A stretch of 64,000 nucleotides of DNA from Prochilodus magdalenae (taxonomy: Eukaryota; Chordata; Actinopteri; Characiformes; Prochilodontidae), in assembly GCA_024036415.1 (NCBI GenBank), contig JAMWET010001218.1, forward strand, positions 186,001 to 250,000, written 5' to 3'. The first letter of the stretch is position 1, and each line of letters begins with the position of its first letter. Shown one piece after another: positions 55,291 to 64,000 of the stretch. A program made the position numbers and the translations under genes. Below the pieces are notes generated by a model. That model saw only the letters and a program-made list of their open reading frames with translations. It had not been told where the DNA came from and did not search any database.

Positions 55291-55565
55291 CACTCTCCTG
55301 CTTTTTTTCCAAACCATTGCAGCCGTTAGCAAACAACCTGCAAAAAGCCAAGAGACAAAAAGAGAGCAGAGGATGGTAACACATCCTTGCTAGGCCCAAA
55401 ACACATTGAGCCAATCTCTTCGCCAAGCTAAGACGTCTTTATGGCATGTTCGCGAGTTCATGATGCGGCGTACTGTCAAGCATTTACCAAAAACGGCAGC
55501 CTCATTGAACCTGAGTCATTGACCAGACTGAGCATTGCTGAACTCATACACAAAAACCTAATGTA
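55291..55565 (+). repeat. Old degenerate tandem unit 3
   Basis: TTTCCAAACCATTGCAGCCG starts the unit. AACACATCCTTGCTAGGCCC, GAGCCAATCTCTTCGCCAAG and GACGTCTTTATGGCATG align with unit 1, and GAGTCATTGACCAGACTGAG closes it. Confidence 0.6.
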
Positions 55566-55574
55566 CTATAACAG

Positions 55575-55685
55575 TCACTTTCCAAACCATTGCGACCAAT
55601 GGCCATAAAATCCAAGAGACAGAAAGCAAAGCTTAGGGATCTTCTCTTTTAGTGCCAGCGGAGAGCGGCGGATGCTCTTAAGGTT
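55575..55685 (+). repeat. Old degenerate tandem unit 4 (partial)
   Basis: TTTCCAAACCATTGCGACCA, CCAAGAGACAGAAAGCAAAG and CTTAGGGATCTTCTCTTTTA match the start of units 2 and 3. The second half of the unit is missing or unrecognisable. Confidence 0.5.
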
Positions 55686-56431
55686 AATTAGAAAAACTAT
55701 CAGTGTTTTCCTGGAGCAGATACAGCTGAGGAGTTCCGGCGAGCCAGCCGCTGAGGTAATCAACAGGCAAAGACAGTGCTGCAACAGCAGCCATACATCA
55801 CTGTCACTCGGCCGCCCGTCTCCACAACTACCACTCCAACCCGCCGTCGTCACAGCGCCGTGACCTGGGTGCTAATCATATCCAAGTCCGGTATTCTAGA
55901 CAGGAAGTGACTGATGTAGCTTTGAGTCCATTTGTAGCATTACATGGATTTGTGGAGCATACTGTGAATCTGGTGTCATAGCAAAAAGCACCACAAAGTT
56001 CTCAACCAAACGCTGAATTAAAGCTGTAGCAACTAATTGAATGTGCTCAATTATGTCTTCACCCCAGATGTACTCATTTACCCAAGACCTTTAGTGTTTG
56101 TTGGTTGCTTCATTACTTTTGCACTGGAGGTAATGTAGCAAACGTTCAACAGAAGCTTGTAACCACTAACCCTTTGTTAATAATCAGTTGTTAAATAATC
56201 ACAATAGAATTGTCCTGACATTGTATGGCATATTCTAAACTACAAAAATGGGCAAATTTACATATTTACCTTCAGTATAGCTTAATACTGTACAATAATA
56301 TTGTCTAATTCAATAGCCAATGTTATTTTCCACGCAATAAACATTTGTCTGTTGTATACTGCATTAATACTATATTAGTCTTGTACCTCCAGTGTAAAAC
56401 TATAGAAGCAAACACCAGGCTTGGCCCACAC

Positions 56432-56918
56432 TGTTACATCTCTGTCTGTCTGCCTGTCCCTGTTCGTTTCTCACAACACCCCCTCGGGTTACTTTGTCAT
56501 AGCACAGCTCTTCCTGCTTCCCCTAGCTCCGCCCACTCCCACACCTGAGACCTATCTGTTACCCATTAGGACGTGTATTAAGACCCCTTTGTTTGCCCTG
56601 TCTGTTTGTGAAGTCTCTGTTCTTTCCCTGTGTTAGTTGCGATCTGTTGTACCTTTGTTCCGATCTGCTGTTTGCCCTGTGTTTGTTCCAATCTGTTGTC
56701 TCCTTGGTATTTCTGGTCTGTTTTGTCCCCTGTGCTAAGTCTGAGCTGTTGTCTGTTTTGTTTGTCTCCGCCTTCTGTTCTTTATCATAGTTTTGTTTCT
56801 GCTTCCAATTTATGGACATGACGTTGATAATACCAACTTGTGGGTTGACCCCTGTTACCCGGACTCATTCCAATAAATCCACTATGCACTTGCATCCCGC
56901 CTCAACCCAATCGTTACA
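56432..56918. mobile_element. Solo-LTR-like element, 487 bp
   Basis: It starts TGTTACATC and ends CAATCGTTACA, flanked by the 5-bp direct repeat CACAC (56,427-56,431 and 56,919-56,923). AATAAATCCA near 56,873 is a poly(A) signal. CTTGCATCCCGCCTC near the end matches CTTACATCCCGTCTC in the element at 22,947-23,319. There is no internal coding region. It is probably from an LTR retrotransposon. Confidence 0.55.
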
Positions 56919-56923
56919 CACAC

Positions 56924-57474
56924 AGACAAAAACTGGTTAACCTTAGTTTCACATCCAGTTAACCTGTTAAAGAAAGCATAATTAACATAACTTTCAAATT
57001 TTCACTGTATATGCCATTATAGCAAGACGATTGATGTTTCTGCTAGAGTGTCCCAAACATGCCCACTGACCCGTCTTCATACTTTTAATTTGTGCGGTAA
57101 ACAGCAATGTCACATACTGTAAACATTAGGTTAATGGTAAATGATTCAGAAGACTGTTTCATTCATGCTAGCATGGTTTCTATGGGCTAATTAGACCATA
57201 TTCTTAATAACACCATACGTTGTGTTTGGATACTAATATGCTGATCAACCAATAGGTATGCCGGGTGACCAGCTAAACCAGCACCAGATCATTCATACAG
57301 TACTCTGGTCAGTTGCAGCCTGCCAGCTTTCTTTAAAAGGGCTTGATATACAGTATGTTCCTGTTCTGATGCTTTCAGGTGCCAAGGTTTCAACATCCTC
57401 CACCTTCTTTGGTCCCGGTCCTGTTGTCCAGGGAGTTGGGTTTGCCCCTGCTGCCCAAATCCAGCAGGATCTGC
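56924..57474. other. Intergenic, unclassified
   Basis: No recognised feature. Confidence 0.3.
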
Positions 57475-57760
57475 TAGGGATCGAATGCTTTCTTTGGGAA
57501 GGAAGGTAAAGGTTACCAGGAACAATAAATGATGATGAGTTTAGATTGATATGGGTAATATTTATTGAGCTACACATACAGAGGTAGTGTCTCTTAGTAG
57601 GGTGTCGGGCCCCCATGTTTGCTAACACAACATGCCAGACGTCTCGGCATGGAGTTGTAGAGGTTCCTGGTGTTCTACGATGACCCATCACATGCAGCTA
57701 GAATGTTCTCTCACAGTACTTGCAGATTGCGCCGCAGGATGTCCGCCACAGTAAACTCTA
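57475..57760 (-). mobile_element. Tc1-like family A fragment
   Basis: GGGAAGGAAGGTAAAGGTTA, CCAGGAACAATAAATGATGA, then CATGCCAGACGTCTCGGCAT and ACCCATCACATGCAGCTAGA match family A in reverse. The reverse strand reads RNLYNSMPRR..CCVSKH-like transposase C-terminal codons with stops. Confidence 0.7.
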
Positions 57761-60004
57761 GACTCTTGCATCGCTACACATTTTGTATACTGCTGATCAC
57801 TACTTTCAGTGGTTCCTGCTTTACAATACATAATCACCCACATTTACCACAGACAAGGTCATATGGTGTCGTTCTTGAAGCACATGTCTAGAACTCGTTC
57901 TCCAGTCATAGTGGCTGCACTTTCGTCATTAAGGTGCTTAAGAAGTGCTGTCCGTCTATCATCCCAGCCAGCTAGGGTTTGATGCTGTTTCACTGTGGTT
58001 ATTTCCCACTGCATAGGACCCAATGCTACAGCCTCACGTATCAGTGGTTTGACTGTGAGAGTCAGTGAGTTAATAAGCACTGGCTGGTGTTGCGCTGGGT
58101 AAAAGTCCTTGTGTTCTTCTCTGGCTGGAATTTGACAACACCATCTATTCTCCCTCGATTACACAGATAAGGCGCAAGCTATTATTCCCGTTTGTCAGGC
58201 ATTATGCTAAACTCTCGCTTTCTCACAGTGAAAACACACCTTAGAGCCCATCTGCACATTCTGCAGTGAGATGCCCTGAGGTCTAAAATCTGAGCCCTTT
58301 TAACAGTGACCTCAACCATCCCACAGACACTTTCATAAAGCTTTTCTCTATCACGCTCACATACGGGATACAAGCCAATGTACGCTAAATTTATATGGAT
58401 GGTTGGGAAAAAAAGCTTGGTGCAATTTTCTGCATACCACAAATGTAGTCTATCAGCCATGATATTTGATTGATTTGGTGTGTCCAAATTTTGCCTCTGT
58501 AGTATTGTATTGTGTTGCTAATAAACACTAAATGTCAACAGTGACTCGAGTCTTTTCCATAAATACGCCCCCAGAATGTCCCTCAACTAGCTCAAACACT
58601 ATCCAGGTCTTCATTAAAGTGGCAGAAATGTGTTTTTTACCTTCTGTCCTATTTATGGTCCTGCATGATTTCATTTTACCCTGCCCCAACATGCCTGATC
58701 AGGTAATTATCATGCTTTACATGAGCTGAATCAGGGGTGGTGGGGGCAGCGAACACCACAAACCATTCAGGGCAGCATGTCCTCAGAAATGGAAATGAAA
58801 ACCACTGGTTAAGGTTGCATGACTGTGAGCTGTAGACTTGCATTCACATGCTGGTTATTTCGCACCTCATACAGTGCGCAACCAACAGCGTGGAGCTACA
58901 CAAACGTTAGCATGGTGACTGCATTACGTGATGATTATCAGAGGAGAGCTCTATTAGTGGTAGTAGGACGCTCTCTATTCTTTTATTTTTGACATGAAAT
59001 ACTGGAATACAACAGCTGGAACATCTAGAATTCAACAACAAGACCTTTGGTGTCCCTGGTTCCCCCTCCAAAAAATGAACACCCAGTCTATTCCACGGTT
59101 GTGGTCAACCATGAAGTTCACTCACTACTGCAGGTTGCAGAATATTATCACTATTATAACAGTGGCAAGATTTACCGTAATTGGTCCATTGAAAACAATG
59201 GAATATCCATTTTTGCATTGTCCATCACACAAATAAAACAAATAACAGGTGTTATTTAAAGATGAATTCCAACTCTCAACAAAAAATGTAGAGAGTATGT
59301 TAACAGGCCTGCTAGGAATGCTATGGGTGATTATTTCCAACAACAGACAGGAATTATTTTCACTTAGAAATCTAACTGGGGAAAATGATCTTCAAGCTTT
59401 TGCATCCAGATGTTTCAACATATATCTTAAGTTTAAAAAAGAATCCAAATTACCATATAAAAAACACAAAGCTCACATTCCTGTGTGATGTATGTGAACA
59501 TGTTTCAGAATCCAATAGTTTAATTTCATTCATTTCATTTTCATTGTTCAGAATAAGGGCATCCTCCAAAGTGAACCCCAGACCGATTTCAGATAGACCA
59601 GTGACCAGTTCTCTGGACTGCTCCCAGGTTTAGGAACCGCTTTTACACTAAACGACCAAACATACTGAACTTGCAGAGTCCTGGGTCCATAGATCCTTAG
59701 TGTAAGGTTCAGTGTGGTTTAGTGTTTTATAATAACTACAAATCATAGCGGCCCACCACGAAACTGAAATCAACTTTTATAAATACACTTTCTTTGAGAA
59801 ATTTAATTCAAGAACCATTTGTGTATGTGCAAATTCAAACAAGGGAATTGTTAAAACACTGCAAAGAACTTCTTTATCAGTGGCTAGCCAGCATCTACAT
59901 TGCCTCTGACTGCAGATGTTTGATTAGCCTGCCACAGGGAATTGTTTAGATGAGGCCAATCATTCTCCGAGTAGAAAGTTTAGGGTCATTTTTTGCCATT
60001 TGTG
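57761..60004. other. Intergenic, unclassified
   Basis: No exon, RNA gene or named repeat was recognised. Confidence 0.3.
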
Positions 60005-60240
60005 TTGCACACAGAGGAATTGTCTTCTGCATTTAATCCATCCATAAAGTGAAACACCCACACACACTAGGGGGCCGTGAGCACGCTTGTCCAGAGCGGT
60101 GGGCAGCCCTATCCACAGCTTCTGGGAGTTAGGTGCCTTGCTCAGGTGCACTTCAGCCATTACCGTTGGTTCCAGGAATCTAACCAGAGACCCTCCAGTC
60201 ACAGGGCTGGTTCCCTAACCTCAAGCCCACCCCCACATAA
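60005..60240 (-). mobile_element. tRNA-derived SINE S1, reversed copy
   Basis: TGCATTTAATCCATCCATAA, CACACTAGGGGGCCGTGAGC, AGTTAGGTGCCTTGCTCAGG match the other S1 copies. The B-box region has decayed (CCAGGAATCTAACC). Confidence 0.7.
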
Positions 60241-60332
60241 TTTATATACGTGCACATAAATATACATATATCAGTATTAATATACTGAACATAACTCCAA
60301 TATGGTTATAATTGACGTTTGCGACCCACTAC

Positions 60333-60510
60333 AGGCTACTGTAGTTGGTGTTACTCAGCAGTTAACACCACTACCCACCAGAGAGATACCACCGCATGTG
60401 GGAGATGGGGGTTCCCAGTCCAGTTAGCAAATTCTGAGCTACACCAATAAGCGTCCTTGGGCAAGACCCCTAACACTGCGTTGGCCTACTTGTAAAACAA
60501 ATAACCTTGA
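60333..60510 (+). mobile_element. tRNA-derived SINE S2, diverged
   Basis: TGTTACTCAGCAGTTAACAC, then GCTACACCAATAAGCGTCCT, TGGGCAAGACCCCTAACACT match the S2 copy at 36,420. The 3' end is truncated. Confidence 0.6.
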
Positions 60511-60819
60511 TTTTAGGGTTTATTAGCATTGCAGTTCCAGTTTCGAATGTAAGAAAGTAAACTAGGAGGTCAAGCATGTCTTAGTTGATTGACAACATCT
60601 GGGATTAGTGGAAAACTGTGTCAATTAGATTTTCTGCTAATCTGCTCCTTTAAGCCTTCAAGCCTTTGCTGTTTGGCTGATATCAAAACTGGAAGTGAAA
60701 TTCAAAACCGACAGATGGCTATCGTCATTCTTTCCCAGCTGCCGAGTGAAGTAAGGACATAAGCAGTCTAGAAAGGAAACGTTTGGTCTGAACAGACTAT
60801 TAATGAATGTTTGGACTCT

Positions 60820-61170
60820 TGAGTTATTATAGTGTCAGCGTATCATGCTTTTATAAAGTGACGGGAATGATAGGTGTATGTTTCCTGGGATTCTAAATCA
60901 ATCACGGGGCATCACGCAAATGTCAATTAATTAATCTCTCTCCACCTCATTTGATTTTTAGATTGTAATTAAACGATTGTCAGATATGAACTTTACAACC
61001 AGGCATTGCATCTTTGCATAGTGGCAACGGTAATTGAATTCTAATCGCGTGCGATCGAGGAATGATTGAGAGTAAACACCTCAATGGTTCTTGAGATGAC
61101 GTTAGGCAGATGAATGCCTGTCTTTGTGCGGGGCCTGCCTTTTTATTAGATCAAAGTAAGTAAGTTATGT
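60820..61170. other. Candidate conserved non-coding element
   Basis: Dense homeodomain-like words (GTCAATTAATTAATCTC, TGTAATTAAACGATTGTC, GGTAATTGAATTCTAATCGC), unique sequence and no repeats. It is the strongest motif cluster in the flank. Conservation and function are inferred. Confidence 0.3.
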
Positions 61171-61849
61171 GAGAATATTATTACGTAAGATTATATGGAA
61201 CCCACTCTCCATATCACATTTCTCTTTGAGGTTTGGGTATTCAACGAGGGCCGCACAGAGTCACTGTTACGTGCTCAATTTTTTCTGCATAGTGCTGCCT
61301 GTACACCTAAGAATGCCCCGCAGCCACAGCGTCTTAATGTCAGTGGGAAATTAAAAGGCTTTTACTTTTACCAGGGGGCTGAATTTTAATACAGACCCCC
61401 ACTAACGTCAGCACACTGGAGATTCGGACAGGTGACAAGGTCAGTGAGTACTGATTAAACAAGAGAGCTGGAAGTGGAGACCTTTGAGAAGAAAAGGAGT
61501 ACAAAAATACAGTTCCACTGTGTACCTTTCAACCTATAAATGCTAAAAGCTTTTCCTTTACTATTGGCTTCCGTACACGCTGCCATCCCTCAGGGCTGCT
61601 GAAAGCTCTTTTGCCATGCATGTGTTAATGGCTCATGGAATAAAGAGTGGTGTTATTATTCACATGTACACAATTCATGTAGACTCTTGGTCAAAACTGT
61701 ATGCTGCATCCTCAGAAAAGTACACTGTGGGCTTTGTCTTTCGTTGACTCATTTTTTAAAATTAAATAAGAAAGGATAAAACAAACAAGCCTATCATCCC
61801 TACTGTACATTCATTTGCACGTTTTTTTTCCCTGAACTACAGAAGAATA

Positions 61850-62822
61850 CACTCGTCATCTGAAAAAAAATTGCACCCAGAAGGAATGAAACTTGGAGTG
61901 TGACTTTAACATTGTGAGATATGCGAATGACTCAAGCTTCACTCTTGGCTGCACATGTGATGCAAGCAAGGATGAGCCTTATTGCTGTATCTTACTGACT
62001 ATATAAGGTCATCCGGTTGTGCATGCTTTCCATTCTGACTGGTGCCGTTGTGTTGATAGCAATCCCTTTGCAGGTGAAGTATGTCTCAGAGAGGAGTTCT
62101 AAAGCAATTTGAGCAGTTTGAGAGGGGGATAGTCTTATGGTTTGTTGTTCCACATCACATGTCCAGAAGGCCTGGTATTAATCCACCCCTACCGCACAAT
62201 CTGCAAGAACTGTGCGAGAATATTCAAACTGCATGAACTATCACAGGACACCATTGGGAACCTTTACAACTCCATGTTGAGACGTCTGGCCTGTTGTGCT
62301 GGCAAATTGGACCAGCCTGGTGGCCAATCTTCATTAATTGCACATTGCACCAGTAAGAGCAGAGTGTGAAGGTTCAGTTAGCAGGTAAGAGCACAGTTCT
62401 GCTCAAAATACTGCAATGCACACAACATTATGGGTGACATACCAGAGTTCAAAAGAGGACAGATTGTTGGTGCATGTCTTGCTGGCGCATCTGTGACCAA
62501 GACAGCAAGTCTTTGTGATGTATCAAGAGCCACGGTATCCAGGGTAATGTCAGCATACCACCAAGAAGGACCAACCTCCACCAGCATCACGTAGTGACCT
62601 GGCCACTATCCTGCAAGAAGAATGGCTTAAAATCCCTCTGACCACTGTGCAGGACGCAGTATATGTCATTCCCAAGACGAACTGACGCTGTATTGGCCGC
62701 AAAAGGAGGCCCTACACCATACTAATAAATGATTGTGGTCTAAAACCAGGTGTTTCAGTTTCATTGTCCAAACCCTGTACTTCTGTATATGTAGCTTAAT
62801 GTAATTCTTTTGATGATGAGTG
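61850..62822 (+). mobile_element. Tc1-like family A element carrying a truncated element B
   Basis: The left end TA-CACTCGTCATC and right end GATGATGAGTG-TA belong to family A. The left 450 bp (to about 62,303) and right 44 bp (from 62,780) are family A. The middle, 62,304-62,777, is element B. Confidence 0.8.
62304..62777 (+). mobile_element. Element B, copy 5 (type I), left end deleted
   Basis: It starts inside element B at AAATTGGACCAGCCTGG, so about 60-70 bp including the left terminal repeat is missing. The right end ATTGTCCAAACCCTG is intact and followed by TA. The internal deletion junction is that of type I. Confidence 0.9.
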
Positions 62823-63068
62823 TATGTTCAGCTCATCAGTACTGGGTCAGCTTGGGTCTCTTTTGTGATGATTGACTTTTGTTTTTTCTTTGCGTAGTAG
62901 ATTTTGCCAGCTTGCACAGTTTTTCGCTTCTCACTCTCATGCGCGTGCAGGCCTAACAGTTGCATTCGTGCATTCAGAATAGCTCAATCATTCGCAGTCA
63001 CACCATAGATGAAGAGAGAGATGTGTTGCGTTGGTGGAAAGATTTTCAGTGTGATTGCTAAGCTCAGC

Positions 63069-63460
63069 TCAAAGTGTGTAAGCATTCCTGAAAGCAGCAG
63101 CAGTAGTGGGTAGAGGAACAGTTAATGAGAGAAGGGTACACACTGTTTTCTGCCAGGTACAATCAGCAGTCCCATTAATAAATACTGTTCGTGTAATATT
63201 GGTGTGTACAACACCAGCGCATTCCAGCAACTCCTTAGGATCAAAACACAGTCCTGCAAAGCCATATCTACAACGATCCGTTCCTGTTGGTACATCAAAG
63301 CTTTGTATTTGGTTGTGGTCCACATTAAATGGTACAGCTATAATATCCAGTGGCTTTTCCACCACATGGTAACTCGCCTTTTTGGTTTTTCCAGGTACCT
63401 TGTTCGGTATTACCTCTGTAAGGTTCCAGGTGAGCAGAACCGAAACCGAAGATTACTACT
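63069..63460 (-). other. Unassigned open frame, possibly a repeat-derived coding remnant
   Basis: The minus strand is open for about 130 codons between in-frame stops, including VDHNQIQSFDVPTGTDRC, FAGLCFDPKELLECAGVVH and TWQKTVCTLLSLT. There is no obvious ATG at the start, no splice sites I trust, and no recognised family. The composition is protein-like, but the opposite strand is also open. It could be a fragment of a mobile element gene or chance. Confidence 0.25.
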
Positions 63461-64000
63461 GGTTTGTTGGAGAGAATCTTCTCTTGCAGCCAGTTGTTTA
63501 CCCACAGGTGAGGATGCTGCCTCCGCTGAACAAAATGTACCTCCTTAATGTTTAATGCAGATCCAAAAGAGTATAATATGTCCAGTGGAAAATTATGTAG
63601 CAGCTACCAAAAGGTACCAGAGGTCGAGTTGAGCTGTAGAAAAGTGACTTAACTTCTGCCGTTTAAAGGTAAAGTGGAAATCTTGAATAGGACCACAATT
63701 ATTAAGAAGTCAACATCAGCCCTGTGGGTTCTTGTAGGGTTCACATCATTTAGCACTACTGTTCAGGCCTGGTTGGGTCAGGCTGTTGTCAGGTTTGTCT
63801 GTATGAGTTGAGTTAGGAGTTCAATTTCGTGCCCTGGGGCTTCTGATTCCCTAACGTCGCTAACGGGAATGAGCATTATATTAACAATAGAAATCAAACA
63901 AAGCAAAAACCTTTCAAAGGAAAAATACAGGTGATATCTTCAGGGCATAAAGCTGGCCACACAGTCAGGATTCTGCTGTTCTCAGTGTCTATCCACCCTT
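63461..64000. other. Intergenic, unclassified
   Basis: No recognised feature to the window edge. Confidence 0.3.

Overview
The window looks like nuclear DNA of a teleost fish. It holds one long intron-rich vertebrate gene with GT-AG introns and tRNA-derived SINEs. It also carries many short Tc1/mariner-like elements, fold-back MITEs and abundant (TG)n, (GA)n and tetranucleotide microsatellites. The repeat mix suggests an ostariophysan (perhaps a characin, knifefish or catfish relative), but that is a guess. No bacterial-type genes, operons, CRISPR arrays, rRNA genes or intact tRNA genes were seen.

Bases 1-31,550 carry the 3' half of a thrombospondin type-1 domain gene on the + strand, which I identify as thsd7b. 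I placed 16 coding exons (385-576 to 30,764-30,845). Their splice phases match at all 15 junctions, and together they read as 786 residues to a stop at 30,843-30,845. The product is a chain of TSP1 repeats, a Cys-rich EGF-like segment, one transmembrane helix and a 26-residue cytoplasmic tail ending in DGDADM. A poly(A) signal lies at 31,527-31,532. The upstream half of the gene lies outside the window.

The introns hold two minisatellites (35-bp unit in intron 3, 68-bp unit in intron 6), a Tc1-like element with two later insertions (intron 1), an internally deleted Tc1 element (intron 12), a solo-LTR-like element (intron 10) and several MITEs. Microsatellites sit next to five of the splice acceptors. 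The acceptors of exons 9 and 10 are TG-repeat acceptors, and these two exons together form an in-frame 321-nt block.

From 31,550 to 64,000 I found no convincing host exon on either strand. This gene-poor flank holds five copies of a 533-bp Tc1-derived element, relatives of a second Tc1-like family (one a chimera of both), another solo-LTR-like element, SINEs, a 240-bp inverted repeat, a 535-bp TG-rich tract, an old degenerate tandem array around 53.2-55.7 kb, and several unique stretches that look like candidate conserved non-coding elements. The most informative signals are the TG-acceptor exon pair, the possible intronic poly(A) site that would give a soluble THSD7B, the two deletion forms of the 533-bp transposon, and the old tandem array.
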